Shown: in pieces, positions 25,965-35,165 of the stretch
Layout: every line of letters begins with the position of its first letter
Position numbering within the stretch: position 1 is the stretch's first letter
Assembly: GCF_006715045.1 (NCBI RefSeq)
Contig: NZ_VFML01000001.1
Coordinates: 2,262,501-2,326,500 of the forward strand
Length of the DNA stretch: 64,000 nt
DNA from: Amycolatopsis cihanbeyliensis
GTDB taxonomy: Bacteria; Actinomycetota; Actinomycetes; Mycobacteriales; Pseudonocardiaceae
Reading direction: 5' to 3'
Program-made: the position numbers and the translations under genes
Notes under the pieces: model-generated
Database searches by the model: none
What the model saw: the letters and a program-made list of their open reading frames with translations, nothing else
What the model was told of the DNA's origin: nothing

Positions 25965-26203
25965 TCGTCGTCCGCCAGCTCCAACCGACGCCGACCAGCC
26001 GTGACCGCAACGGCGGAGGAGTCGTCATCGTCGATCAACTCGAGCGCGGAGTCGATCTCGTTGGTCAACGACTCACGCTCCAGATGGTCCAGGTAGAACT
26101 GAGCCGCCTTCGCATAGAACTCCGAGCGCGTGACTCCCAGGCACTTCGCGCCACGCTCGACCTGTGCGAACGTCTCGTCAGGAACCGAAATCGCTGTCTT
26201 CAC
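25958..26203 (-). CDS. mazE: Ribbon-helix-helix antitoxin paired with MazF
   Basis: This 81-residue protein starts KTAISVPDETFAQVERGAKCLGVTRSEFYAKAAQFYL, a CopG/MazE ribbon-helix-helix domain, followed by an acidic toxin-binding tail (ELIDDDDSSA). It is encoded directly upstream of and overlapping mazF, and lies 36 bp downstream of the rlmN stop. Confidence 0.9.
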   Translation of the reverse strand: MKTAISVPDETFAQVERGAKCLGVTRSEFYAKAAQFYLDHLERESLTNEIDSALELIDDDDSSAVAVTAGRRRLELADDEW

Positions 26204-26239
26204 GACGCCGAGTATAACCTGGTATTACCGGCACGTCGA

Positions 26240-27361
26240 TCAGGCTTCGGCGGCGAGCTGGCCGCAGGCGGCGGCGATCTCCTGGCCGCGGGTGTCCCGG
26301 ACCGTGCAGGCCACACCGGCGGCGTTCACCCGGCGCACGAACTCCCGCTCCACCGGCTTCGGCGAGGCGTCCCACTTGCTGCCCGGGGTGGGGTTCAGCG
26401 GGATCACGTTCACGTGCACCAGGTGCCCGAGGTGCTCGCGCAACCGCTTCGCCAGCAGGTCCGCCCGCCACGGGTGGTCGTTCATGTCCCGGATCAGCGC
26501 GTACTCGATCGACACCCGCCTGCCACTGGTGTCCCCGTAGTACCGCGCCGCGGACAGTACCTCGTCGATGGACCACCGGTTGTTCACCGGCACCAGCTCG
26601 TCCCGCAGCTCGTCGTCCGGGGCGTGCAGGGACACCGCCAGCCGCACCTGCATCCGCTCGTCCGCCAGCTTCCGGATCGCCGGGGCAAGGCCCACCGTGG
26701 ACACCGTCACCGAACGCTGCGAGATACCGAGGCCCGCCGGTGCCGGTTCGGTGATCCGGCGGACCGCGCCGACCACCCGCTTGTAGTTGGCCAGCGGCTC
26801 GCCCATGCCCATGAACACGACGTTGGACAGCCTGCCCGGCGCGGGGCCGCCGTCCGGGCCGGGCAGCAGGCCGTCGCGCATCACGGCGGCGGCCGAGCGC
26901 ACCTGGTCGACGATCTCGGCGGTGGACAGGTTGCGGTCCAGCCCGCCCTGGCCGGTGGCACAGAACGGGCAGGCCATGCCGCAGCCGGCCTGGCTGGAGA
27001 TGCACAGGGTGGCCCGGTCCGGGTAGCGCATCAGCACGCTTTCCAGCAGCGTCCCGTCGTGCGCCCGCCACAACGTCTTGCGGGTGGTGCCGTCGTCGCA
27101 GGCCAGCGCGCGGACCTCGGTCAACAGGGTGGGCATCAGCTCCTCCACCAGCCGCTGCCGGGACGCCGCCGGGATGTCGGTCATCGCCTCCGGGTCCACG
27201 GTCAGCCGGGAGAAGTAGTGATGCGAGAGCTGCTTGGCGCGGAACGCCTTCTCCCCCAGCCCGGTCACCGCCTCGGCCCGCTCGGCGGCGGTGAGGTCGG
27301 CGAGGTGCCGTGGCGGCAGGCCACGGCGGGGCGCGTCGAAAACCAGGGGGAGGGCAGTCAT
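26240..27361 (-). CDS. rlmN: Dual-specificity 23S rRNA/tRNA (adenine-C2) methyltransferase RlmN
   Basis: This 373-residue radical SAM enzyme methylates A2503 of 23S rRNA and A37 of some tRNAs. The cluster motif is CGMACPFC (C-x3-C-x2-C), followed by GMGEPLANY and the C-terminal catalytic Cys in ACGQLAAEA or the upstream [11 protein letters not shown]. The ATG at 27361 places the family N-terminus correctly; longer starts read through the promoter. Its last 19 codons are duplicated at 25509-25565, so the present 3' end may have arrived with the mazEF insertion. Confidence 0.95.
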   Translation of the reverse strand: MTALPLVFDAPRRGLPPRHLADLTAAERAEAVTGLGEKAFRAKQLSHHYFSRLTVDPEAMTDIPAASRQRLVEELMPTLLTEVRALACDDGTTRKTLWRAHDGTLLESVLMRYPDRATLCISSQAGCGMACPFCATGQGGLDRNLSTAEIVDQVRSAAAVMRDGLLPGPDGGPAPGRLSNVVFMGMGEPLANYKRVVGAVRRITEPAPAGLGISQRSVTVSTVGLAPAIRKLADERMQVRLAVSLHAPDDELRDELVPVNNRWSIDEVLSAARYYGDTSGRRVSIEYALIRDMNDHPWRADLLAKRLREHLGHLVHVNVIPLNPTPGSKWDASPKPVEREFVRRVNAAGVACTVRDTRGQEIAAACGQLAAEA

Positions 27362-27423
27362 AACGCCTCGATTCTCCCACGCCGGCGCCGGGCGGCCGCA
27401 GCCACTTGCTATACGACTGTTTC

Positions 27424-27450
27424 CGATATATCGTGAACGTATCGAGATAC
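27424..27450. promoter_or_regulatory. Palindromes in the rlmN/padR divergent promoter
   Basis: CGATATATCG (27424-27433) is a perfect 10-bp palindrome, and GTATC-GA-GATAC (27439-27450) follows 5 bp later. Both lie just upstream of the PadR start in an AT-rich patch that is unusual here. PadR regulators typically repress their own promoter through such sites. Confidence 0.5.
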
Positions 27451-27467
27451 AATACGAAAGGATCGAC

Positions 27468-28058
27468 ATGAGACCACCCCACAGGATGCGTCCGCCGTTC
27501 GCGGACGAGTACGGGCGACCGGACTTCGAGCCTCGCGGCCGGGGCCCACGCGGGCCACGTGGCGGGCCCCACGGACCCCGGCGCGGCGGTCATCGGGGTA
27601 GGCGCGGCGACGTGCGTACCGCGATCCTCGCCCTGCTGGCCGAGCAGTCCCGGCACGGCTACGAGATCATCGGCGAGATCGCCGAGCGCAGCCGCGGCCT
27701 CTGGCGGCCGAGCCCCGGCTCGATCTACCCCACCCTGCAGTTGCTTGCCGACGAGGGCCTGGTGCGCAGCAGCGAAGACGGGGGCAAGCGCCTGTTCGAA
27801 CTGACCGAGGAGGGCATCGGCGCCGCCGGGCAGTTGGACGGCACCCCGCCCTGGGAGCAGATCGCCCGGGACGTCGACCCGAACGAGGTCGAGTTGCGCA
27901 ACGCCACCGGTGCCCTGATGGGCGCCATGAAGCAGGTGAGCAGGGTCGGCTCCAGCCAGCAGAAGGCGAAGGCCGTCACGGTGCTCAACGAGGCCCGTCG
28001 CTCGCTGTACGGGATCCTCGGCGAGATCGAGGAACCGCCCGCACCAGCAGATACGTGA
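27468..28058 (+). CDS. PadR-family transcriptional regulator
   Basis: This 196-residue protein has a glycine-, arginine- and proline-rich N-terminus followed by a PadR winged helix ([51 protein letters not shown], about residues 45-115) and a C-terminal helix for dimerisation. The ATG at 27468 follows GAAAGGA. Its last 74 bp overlap the convergent ABA4-like gene. Confidence 0.92.
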   Translation: MRPPHRMRPPFADEYGRPDFEPRGRGPRGPRGGPHGPRRGGHRGRRGDVRTAILALLAEQSRHGYEIIGEIAERSRGLWRPSPGSIYPTLQLLADEGLVRSSEDGGKRLFELTEEGIGAAGQLDGTPPWEQIARDVDPNEVELRNATGALMGAMKQVSRVGSSQQKAKAVTVLNEARRSLYGILGEIEEPPAPADT

Positions 28059-28440
28059 GCAGGCCGAACGGCGACAGCAGGATGGTCAGTACCAGGATCG
28101 GCGCGAGGAACGCATGGTGGACGCCACGCTCCCGCGCGTCGAGGTACATCCACCGCCCGATCAGCAGGTCGAAGGCGATCAGGTGGGCCCAGATGGCGGC
28201 CGCACCGACGGGATCACCCAGGAAGGCCTGCAGCGCGCCGAGGTCGGGACGGCTCACCACCGCCCACAGCTCGGCGAGGTCCCGCAGCGCGAGTATCGCG
28301 TAGACGATCAGCGGCGGGGCGGCGATCCAGGGCGAGGCGATGATCCGCCGGGTCCAGGACCAGCGGGGAGCAAGGATCATCATCGCCCAGAACGGCACGA
28401 CCAGGTAGAACGTGATACCGAAAAGCGCGCTCGTGCTCAT
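27985..28440 (-). CDS. ABA4-like membrane protein (DUF4281)
   Basis: This 151-residue protein has four hydrophobic segments. FWAMMILAPRWSWTRRII and LIAFDLLIGRWMYLDARERGVHH match the ABA4-like family, named for a plant neoxanthin gene; its bacterial role is unknown. The start overlaps the upstream membrane-protein stop by ATGA, so the two form one operon. The final 25 codons lie antisense to the PadR gene. Confidence 0.82.
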   Translation of the reverse strand: MSTSALFGITFYLVVPFWAMMILAPRWSWTRRIIASPWIAAPPLIVYAILALRDLAELWAVVSRPDLGALQAFLGDPVGAAAIWAHLIAFDLLIGRWMYLDARERGVHHAFLAPILVLTILLSPFGLLTYLLVRAVPRSRRGSRTASDGPR

Positions 28441-29391
28441 CGGGCACCTACCTGCTCGCCGCGGGTGTGGCTCGGGGCCGGTGCTCGGCGCGGCGCGTCG
28501 GCGGCCCCGGCGGCGACCCCGAAGGCCAGCAGGCCCGCCGCGGCCAGGGTCCAGGCGTCCGGTGCGATCAGCGGCTGGCCACGCAGGGCCTGCCAGGTGA
28601 CCAGGACGACCAGGCCGGCATAACCGGCCGCCGCCACCAGCACCAGCCGGGCGCGCACGGCACCGTTGCTCAGTGCCCGGAACCTTGTCGCCAGCGTGCC
28701 CAGCAGCAGGGCCAGCAGCGGGAGCAGTTGCAGCGCGTGCATGCCGATGAAATGCGGGATCCGCAGGTCACCACCGGTGGTGCTCCAGCCGGTCACCGGC
28801 ATGCCCGGTCCGCCGTCCGGGACGCCGACACTGTGCGCGCCGACCATCCCCTCGACGGTGCCCCCGCCGGCCGGCAGGAACATCAGCGCGCCGAGCGCCA
28901 ACCCCACCAGGGAGATCGCCGCCCCGAGCCGGATCGCCAGCCTGCTGGCCGCGTCCGCGATCGGGGTCCGCAGCACGAGGACGGTCAGCACCAGCGTGCC
29001 CACCCACAACACCACGATCGACCCGCCCATCACCTTGAACAGGTTCGCGTCGAACTCCGTCGCGGTGTTGAAATGGCTCGCCCTTCCCCGCGCGGCCTGC
29101 AGGGCGATGATCGCGTACTCCACCGCGAGGACGGCCACCAGCACGGTGGACACCCCGGCCGCCAGGCGCCTGCGGGTGCGCGGCAAGGAGACCAGCCCAC
29201 GCCCAGGTGACGCAGTACAGCGCCATGGACACCGCGAACTTGAACGGCTTCAGCCAGATCGGCGCGCCGAGCAGCACCCGGTCGTCCACGCCGAGTCCCA
29301 CCGCCGACACCACGGCCATGGCCGTCATGGCCCCCGCGAACACCATCATCGGTCGATGCCACGCCACAGCCCGGCGGATCGGTGTCGTCAT
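28437..29391 (-). pseudogene. Seven-helix-type membrane protein, frameshifted once
   Basis: The first frame (ATG 29391) encodes [18 protein letters not shown], then [21 protein letters not shown]. The continuation ([44 protein letters not shown]) lies in another frame from about 29190 to the stop at 28437. Removing one G from the GGG run near 29194 joins them into about 315 residues with seven or more membrane segments. The family is uncharacterised. The change is a recent mutation or a sequencing error. The gene heads an operon with the ABA4-like gene, opposite MerR. Confidence 0.75.
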
Positions 29392-29399
29392 CCTGCCTC

Positions 29400-29430
29400 C
29401 CAGTTTGGATAGCTCGACTATCTAAACTGG
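29400..29430. promoter_or_regulatory. 31-bp near-perfect palindrome between membrane-protein operon and MerR gene
   Basis: CCAGTTTGGATAG and CTATCTAAACTGG flank CTCGA; the 13-bp arms differ from perfect symmetry at one position. It begins 9 bp from the membrane-protein start and 44 bp from the MerR start. MerR proteins bind such dyads inside elongated promoter spacers. Confidence 0.75.
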
Positions 29431-29473
29431 AAAGTTATGCTATCCGCCATGAGAGATATCTAAGATCGCGCAC

Positions 29474-30097
29474 ATGCGGATGGCCGAGCTGAGCAAAGAG
29501 TCCGGCGTGCCGGTGGCGACGATCAAGTACTACCTGCGCGAGGGCCTGGTCCCCGCCGGCGAGCGCACCGGCCGCAACCAGGCGCGCTACGACGAGACGC
29601 ACGTCCGCAGGCTCCGGCTCGTCCGCGCCCTGCTCGACATCGGCGGGTTCTCGATCGCCGATGTCCGTGCCGTACTCGAGGCCATCGACCAGCAGAAGTC
29701 GATGCACAGTGTGCTCGGGCGGGCACACCAACGGCTGGCACCCGCCCGCACCGAGGCGGACGAGGATTCCCGAGCCTGGGCTATGGGCCGTATCGAGGCC
29801 GTGGCCGAGGAACAAGGCTGGCAGCTCAAATCCTGCGACGGAGCGGTGGACTCGCTGGTGAGCGTGCTCTGCACCTTCCGTGAACTGGGTCATCACAGCT
29901 CAGTGGAACTGCTGAGTGAGTACGGCGCGGCCGCGCAGCGGGTCGCCGAGGCCGATCTCGGCTCGCTCACCGGCACCGACCCCGCCGAGTCGACGGTGGA
30001 ACGTGCCGTTGTGGGCACCGCGCTCGGTGACGTGCTACTGGCCGGCCTGCGCCGGATCGCGCAGCAGAACGCCTCGGCCCGTTACTTCGGCGACTGA
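29474..30097 (+). CDS. MerR-family transcriptional regulator
   Basis: This 207-residue protein has an N-terminal MerR helix-turn-helix (MAELSKESGVPVATIKYYLREGLVPAGERTGRNQARY) followed by the usual linker helix and a longer C-terminal domain without obvious metal-binding cysteines, so it probably senses a small molecule. It is divergent from the frameshifted membrane-protein operon, the likely target. Confidence 0.92.
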   Translation: MRMAELSKESGVPVATIKYYLREGLVPAGERTGRNQARYDETHVRRLRLVRALLDIGGFSIADVRAVLEAIDQQKSMHSVLGRAHQRLAPARTEADEDSRAWAMGRIEAVAEEQGWQLKSCDGAVDSLVSVLCTFRELGHHSSVELLSEYGAAAQRVAEADLGSLTGTDPAESTVERAVVGTALGDVLLAGLRRIAQQNASARYFGD

Positions 30098-30117
30098 CCG
30101 GAAGACCGCCACCCCGG

Positions 30118-30873
30118 TCAGGACCGGAGCCGACGCGGGCCGGCGCGCTTCGGCCTGAGCAGCACCCGGTACCCCACGGGGAGCACCAGTTCCCCACACG
30201 CCTTCTGGTTCATCCGCAGGACCTGCGCGATCGCCCGCTCCGCGACCGGCGCGCTGAACTCGATGCGCAGCACGGTCTCCACCGCCTTCCGATCCGGGAA
30301 CCGCCACCGGGTATCGACCCGCAGGCAACGAAAGCCCGCCTCGGCGAAGAACCGGTCCACCGCGGCGGGGTCGTAGCCGGGTAGGTCGGCCCGCATCCAG
30401 TCGCCGTACGGGCCGCGGCCGACGTCCAGATCCACGATGGCCAGCGTTCCCCCACGCCGCAGCGCCCGCTCGGCCGCCCGCAGCCCGGGCCCGCAGCCAG
30501 GGCCGAAGAAGTACGCGGTGCGCGCGTGCACCAGATCGACGCTGGCCGGGGACAGCGGAAGCCGCGCGGCGGTGCCCCGCCGCACCGTCACGCCCGATAC
30601 CGCGGCGACCCGGCGCGCGGCCCGCTCCACCAGCGGGCCGTGCGGCTCCACCCCCACCACGGACCTCGCTGTCTCCGCGAACCGGGCCAGGTGGAAACCG
30701 TCGCCGCACCCGATGTCCAGCACGTCCTTACCGGCCCAGTCGCATTCCCGCCGGAGCACCCGCCAGATCGCCTGGTCCGCGTCCTGCACACGGTTCTCCA
30801 GCTCGTACGCATCGGGGTGGTACCAGATGTTCGGGCTTGGCAACACATCCACCCTGCGCGCGGATCTCTTCAC
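30118..30873 (-). CDS. Class I SAM-dependent methyltransferase
   Basis: This 251-residue protein has the SAM-binding motif DVLDIGCGDGFHLARFAETA and following motifs VVGVEPHG and ASVDLVHARTAYFFGPG. Its substrate is unknown. The end is convergent with the MerR gene, 20 bp apart. The N-terminal DVLPSPNIWYHPDAYELENR resembles small-molecule methyltransferases of the same subgroup. Confidence 0.85.
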   Translation of the reverse strand: MKRSARRVDVLPSPNIWYHPDAYELENRVQDADQAIWRVLRRECDWAGKDVLDIGCGDGFHLARFAETARSVVGVEPHGPLVERAARRVAAVSGVTVRRGTAARLPLSPASVDLVHARTAYFFGPGCGPGLRAAERALRRGGTLAIVDLDVGRGPYGDWMRADLPGYDPAAVDRFFAEAGFRCLRVDTRWRFPDRKAVETVLRIEFSAPVAERAIAQVLRMNQKACGELVLPVGYRVLLRPKRAGPRRLRS

Positions 30874-31031
30874 GGAACCAGCATAGGCACACCCCGCACG
30901 CCAGGTACTCGACGTCCGAAATAAGGAGAATATCCGATTATTGACTCGATCACATTTCGACCTTCGCCGTTTTCCGGTTGAGCGGCATAGATGTCGCGTA
31001 AACTCTTCGCCCCCACCCGAGGAGATGATTC

Positions 31032-31868
31032 ATGTCGCCCGGTTCGTCGGACCTGACGCCCGCGCTGCTTCCCGGAACCCCATGCTGGATCGAACTCGCG
31101 ACGCCGGACGAGGCCGCTGCCCGGCACTTCTACGCCGGGCTGTTCGGCTGGCGCTTCCAGACCAGCCCCGATCCGGCCACCGGCCGCTACACGATCGCGA
31201 GCATCAACGTGGCCGCCGCGGGCGGGATGTACCAGGCGCGGGCCGGTCAGCCACAGGGCTGGATCCTGCACCTGGCGGTGCACAACACCAGCACGACCGC
31301 CGAATGGGTCGAGCATCTCGGCGGCAGGCGGATGCTGGGGCCGGTGGACATCCCGGACCGCGGCAGCATCCTGCACGCCGTCGATCCCGGCGGGGTGCCG
31401 GTCGTGTTCTGGCAGCCCGCGAGCAGTTGGGAGTTCAGCTTCGGCATCCCCGGCACCTTCACCGGCGCGGATATCAACACCCACGACGGCGCCGCGGCCG
31501 ACGGCTTCTTCTGCCGACTGTTCAACTTCACCGGTGAACAGATCGGGATGCAGAACATCGACTACGCGGAATGGCGGCTGGATCAGTTCCCGGTGCTCTA
31601 CCGCTACGTGATGGGGCCGGAGTACGAACCGACGGCGCCGCCACACTGGATGATCTACTTCGAGATCGACCCCACCCGCGGCACCGACTCCGTGGCGGCG
31701 CACGCCGGCACGCTGGGCGGAACCGTGGTGGCGCCACCGTTCGACACCCCCTTCGGGCGCACCGCGATCATCGCCGACCCTGGCGGGGCACCCTTCTCGA
31801 TCATCGACCGGTCGAAGGTGGTCGAAGGCTGGGGCCGAGCCGAGGTGGACGACCCCTACGACGACTGA
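31032..31868 (+). CDS. Two-domain VOC (glyoxalase-like) protein
   Basis: This 278-residue protein contains two vicinal-oxygen-chelate modules. The first has PCWIELATPDEAAARHFYAGLFGW and the second has AADGFFCRLFNFTGEQ and ends FGRTAIIADPGGAPFSII. Such proteins bind metal and act in ring cleavage, epimerisation or antibiotic resistance, but the substrate is unknown. The ATG follows GAGGAG. The gene is convergent with cdsA, with stops 12 bp apart. Confidence 0.88.
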   Translation: MSPGSSDLTPALLPGTPCWIELATPDEAAARHFYAGLFGWRFQTSPDPATGRYTIASINVAAAGGMYQARAGQPQGWILHLAVHNTSTTAEWVEHLGGRRMLGPVDIPDRGSILHAVDPGGVPVVFWQPASSWEFSFGIPGTFTGADINTHDGAAADGFFCRLFNFTGEQIGMQNIDYAEWRLDQFPVLYRYVMGPEYEPTAPPHWMIYFEIDPTRGTDSVAAHAGTLGGTVVAPPFDTPFGRTAIIADPGGAPFSIIDRSKVVEGWGRAEVDDPYDD

Positions 31869-31880
31869 GCCGAATCGGGC

Positions 31881-32747
31881 TCAGGGCACGAAGGCGCTGA
31901 GCAGCAGCCAGGACACCACGGCCGAGGGCAGCAGGGAATCCAACCGGTCCATCAGACCACCGTGGCCGGGCAGCAGGTTGCCCATGTCCTTGATCCCGAG
32001 GTCGCGCTTGATCAGTGACTCCATCAGGTCGCCCAGGGTGGCGGTCAGCACGATGGCCGCCCCGAAGAGCACGCCCTGCCATGCCTGGGCGTCCAGCATC
32101 AGGCTGAAGGTCAGGGAGCCCGCGACCACCCCGGCCAGCAGCGAGCCGCCGAAGCCCTCCCAGGTCTTCTTCGGGCTGATCGAGGGCGCCATGGGATGCC
32201 TGCCACGCAGGACACCCGCGATGTAGCCGCCGGTGTCCGAGGCCACCACGCCGATCATGAACGCCAGCACCCTGCCGACGCCGTCCTCCGGCGGTACCAG
32301 CATCGCGGCGAAGGCGGCGAACAGCGGCAGGTAGGCGGCCGCGAACACGGAGGAGCCGACATCTCGCAGGTAGCCGTCCGCGCCGCCGCGCAGTCGCCAG
32401 AGCAGGCAGGCGAGCACGGTGAGCACGAAGGCGGTGAGCGCTCCTTCCCTACCGAACGGCCAGGCCAGCCAGATCATCGCCTGACCCCCGACCAACACCG
32501 GAACCAGCGCGATCCGGATGTTCGCCGCGCGGCGCAGCGCACCGGCGAGTTCGATGGTGCCGACCACGATCGCCGCGGCGATGATCCCGATGAACACGAA
32601 CCGGACCGTGAGCAGTGAAACCAGGATCGCCGCGCCGAGTGCCACCCCGACGCCGATCGCCGCGGGTAGGTCGCGACCCGCCCGCGCGGACTTCGGTTCG
32701 GGCACGTCCTCGCGTTCCCCGCTCACACTCACTCCCGCCCCACCCAC
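31881..32747 (-). CDS. cdsA: Phosphatidate cytidylyltransferase (CDP-diacylglycerol synthase)
   Basis: This 288-residue membrane protein makes CDP-diacylglycerol from phosphatidate and CTP for phospholipid synthesis. The family signature SLIKRDLGIKDMGNLLPGHGGLMDRLDS lies near the C-terminus, after about seven hydrophobic segments and SPKKTWEGFGG. It lies 4 bp after frr and is cotranscribed with frr and probably pyrH. Confidence 0.95.
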   Translation of the reverse strand: MGGAGVSVSGEREDVPEPKSARAGRDLPAAIGVGVALGAAILVSLLTVRFVFIGIIAAAIVVGTIELAGALRRAANIRIALVPVLVGGQAMIWLAWPFGREGALTAFVLTVLACLLWRLRGGADGYLRDVGSSVFAAAYLPLFAAFAAMLVPPEDGVGRVLAFMIGVVASDTGGYIAGVLRGRHPMAPSISPKKTWEGFGGSLLAGVVAGSLTFSLMLDAQAWQGVLFGAAIVLTATLGDLMESLIKRDLGIKDMGNLLPGHGGLMDRLDSLLPSAVVSWLLLSAFVP

Positions 32748-32751
32748 GTCG

Positions 32752-33309
32752 TCAGACCTCGAGCAGTTCGGCTTCTTTGTGCTTCACCAGCTCCTCGACC
32801 TGGTGCACGTAGTTGTCGGTGAGGTTCTGCAACTCCTTCTCCGCCCTGGCGACCTCGTCCTCGCCGGCCTCGCCGTCCTTGGCAATCCGGTCGAGTTCCT
32901 CCTTCGCCTTGCGGCGCACGCTGCGGATGGAGATCTTGGCGTCCTCGCCCTTGCCCTTGGCGACCTTGACCATCTCCTTGCGCCGCTCCTCGGTGAGCTG
33001 CGGGATGACCACCCGGATCACCTGACCGTCGTTGCTCGGGTTCACCCCGAGGTCGGAGTCCCGGATGGCCTTCTCGACCTGGTTCAGCTGGCTGAGGTCG
33101 TAGGGCTTGATGACGGCCATCCGAGCTTCGGGGATGTTCACGCTGGCCAACTGGTTCAGCGGCGTGGCCGCGCCGTAGTAGTCGACCGTGATACGGGAGA
33201 ACATCGCCGGGGTCGCCCGCCCGGTCCGCACCGACGTCAGGTCCTCCTTGGCCACGGACACCGCTTTTTCCATCTTCTCCTCGGCGTCGAGGAGGGTCTC
33301 GTCGATCAC
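32752..33309 (-). CDS. frr: Ribosome recycling factor
   Basis: This 185-residue protein splits post-termination ribosomes together with EF-G. Family features are [20 protein letters not shown], the beta-domain insert near LNQLASVNI, and the charged helical hairpin [27 protein letters not shown]. The start is GTG. It is encoded 36 bp after pyrH and 4 bp before cdsA. Confidence 0.97.
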   Translation of the reverse strand: MIDETLLDAEEKMEKAVSVAKEDLTSVRTGRATPAMFSRITVDYYGAATPLNQLASVNIPEARMAVIKPYDLSQLNQVEKAIRDSDLGVNPSNDGQVIRVVIPQLTEERRKEMVKVAKGKGEDAKISIRSVRRKAKEELDRIAKDGEAGEDEVARAEKELQNLTDNYVHQVEELVKHKEAELLEV

Positions 33310-33345
33310 GGCTACTCCTTAGTCTGGCGCTGTCGTGACGCGGGT

Positions 33346-34092
33346 CTACGCCGACGGCAGACCCGCGGGGGTGCTGACCAACGTGCCGATCCTCTCACCA
33401 CTCACCGCGCGAGCGATGTTCCCCTCGGTGAGCAGGTTGAACACGATGATCGGCATATTGTTGTCCATGCACAGGCTGAACGCGGTGGCATCGGCGACCC
33501 GGAGGCCACGCTCGAGCACCTCACGGTGGGTGATCTCGCGGAACATCTCCGCGGTCGGATCGTTCTTCGGATCCGCCGTGTAGACCCCGTCCACGGCCTT
33601 CGCCATCAGCACGACGTCGCACCCGATCTCGAGGGCACGCTGAGCGGCCGCGGTGTCGGTGGAGAAGTACGGCATGCCCACGCCGGCCGCGAAGATGACG
33701 ACCCGCCCCTTCTCCAGGTGCCGCTCGGCACGGCGCGGGATGTAGGGTTCGGCGACCTGCCCCATCGTGATGGCGCTCTGCACGCGGGTCGGGACGCCTT
33801 CCTTCTCCAGGAAGTCCTGCAGGGCGAGACAGTTCATCACCGTGCCGAGCATGGCCATGTAGTCGGCGCGGTCACGGTCCATACCCCGCTGGGAGAGCTC
33901 GGCGCCGCGAAAGTAGTTGCCGCCGCCGATCACCACGGCCATCTGCACACCGGTACGGACGACGCCGGCGATCTGCGCCGCCACCGAGTGCACCACGTCC
34001 GGATCGACACCGACCGCGCCGCCACCGAACATCTCGCCACCCAGTTTGAGCAGTACCCTTCGATAACCGTGCTCGGCCCGCTCCGCCGTCAT
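33346..34092 (-). CDS. pyrH: UMP kinase
   Basis: This 248-residue hexameric amino-acid-kinase-fold enzyme phosphorylates UMP to UDP. Motifs include [54 protein letters not shown] and [13 protein letters not shown]. It is separated from the tsf gene upstream by a strong terminator hairpin, so it probably has its own promoter. Confidence 0.97.
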   Translation of the reverse strand: MTAERAEHGYRRVLLKLGGEMFGGGAVGVDPDVVHSVAAQIAGVVRTGVQMAVVIGGGNYFRGAELSQRGMDRDRADYMAMLGTVMNCLALQDFLEKEGVPTRVQSAITMGQVAEPYIPRRAERHLEKGRVVIFAAGVGMPYFSTDTAAAQRALEIGCDVVLMAKAVDGVYTADPKNDPTAEMFREITHREVLERGLRVADATAFSLCMDNNMPIIVFNLLTEGNIARAVSGERIGTLVSTPAGLPSA

Positions 34093-34153
34093 CTCGCCTC
34101 CACCTCGTCGGGGTACCGCTGTCCGTGCTGCTCGGCACGCCTACCAGTCGCGA

Positions 34154-34192
34154 CTGTGCCCCGTCCCCGACACGGCCGGGGACGGGGCACAG
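34154..34192 (-). terminator. Strong hairpin terminator downstream of rpsB-tsf
   Basis: A perfect 15-bp stem (left arm starts CTGTGCCCCGTCCCC) with a 9-base loop lies about 76 bp after the tsf stop and upstream of pyrH. There is no T-tract. Stem strength and position make a terminator likely. Confidence 0.8.
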
Positions 34193-34267
34193 TGCTGGTT
34201 CTCGCGCACGTATCCAGTCGGGTCCCGCCGCGTCCTCGGCCCGTCCCGCGGCCGCGGCGGGGACCGG

Positions 34268-35092
34268 TTACTGCTGGCCGACCTCGAAGCGGGCGAACCG
34301 GGTCACGGTCACTCCCGCCTCGTCCAGGAGGGCCTTGACCGTCTTCTTGTTGTCGGTCACCGAGGGCTGCTCGAGCAGCACGGTGTCCTTGTAGTAGGCG
34401 TTGACCTTGCCCTCGATGATCTTGGGCAGCGCCTGCTCCGGCTTGCCTTCCTCGCGGGCGGTCTGCTCGGCGATGCGCTTCTCGTTCTCGATCGTCTCGG
34501 CGGCCACCTCGTCCCTGCTGAGGAACTTCGGCTTGAGCGCCGCCACCTGCAGCGCGGCACCCCGGGCCGCGTCGGCGGCGCCCTCGCCGGAGCCGGTGTA
34601 CTCGATCAGCACGCCGACCGCGGGCGGCAGCCCGGAGCCACGGCGGTGCAGGTAGGTCTCGACCGTGCCGTCGAAGACCGCGACCCGGCGCAGCTCCAGC
34701 TTCTCGCCGATCTTCGCGGCAAGCTGCTGCACCACCTCGTTGACGGTCTTGCCGTCCAGCTCGGCGAGCTTCAGCTTCTCCACGTCGTCGGTGCGGACGG
34801 TCTTGGCCACCTCGACGATCTTGTCGGCGAGCTGCTGGAACTCGTCGTTCTTCGCGACGAAGTCGGTCTCGGAGTTGATCTCGACCAGCGCGCCACCGCT
34901 ACCGGCGACCAGACCCTCGGCCGTGGACCGCTCGGCACGCTTGCCCACGTCCTTGGCGCCCTTGATGCGCAGGACCTCGACGGCCTTGTCGAAGTCGCCC
35001 TCGCTCTCCTCGAGTGCGTTCTTGCAGTTCATCATGCCGGCGCCGGTCAGCTCGCGGAGGCGCTTAACGTCTGCCGCGGTGTAATTCGACAT
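34268..35092 (-). CDS. tsf: Translation elongation factor Ts
   Basis: This 274-residue nucleotide exchange factor for EF-Tu has a UBA-like N-terminus [24 protein letters not shown], the [10 protein letters not shown] signature, and the C-terminal coiled-coil and dimerisation parts. The ATG at 35092 gives the usual N-terminus; the frame is open upstream but non-homologous. It lies 73 bp downstream of rpsB. Confidence 0.97.
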   Translation of the reverse strand: MSNYTAADVKRLRELTGAGMMNCKNALEESEGDFDKAVEVLRIKGAKDVGKRAERSTAEGLVAGSGGALVEINSETDFVAKNDEFQQLADKIVEVAKTVRTDDVEKLKLAELDGKTVNEVVQQLAAKIGEKLELRRVAVFDGTVETYLHRRGSGLPPAVGVLIEYTGSGEGAADAARGAALQVAALKPKFLSRDEVAAETIENEKRIAEQTAREEGKPEQALPKIIEGKVNAYYKDTVLLEQPSVTDNKKTVKALLDEAGVTVTRFARFEVGQQ

Positions 35093-35165
35093 CCTGGGTT
35101 TTCCGTTCCCTTGTCCCGTGTCTGTGCCAGTGAACTGGCGCGGATTGGCTAGGTGGTGCTGGTGC

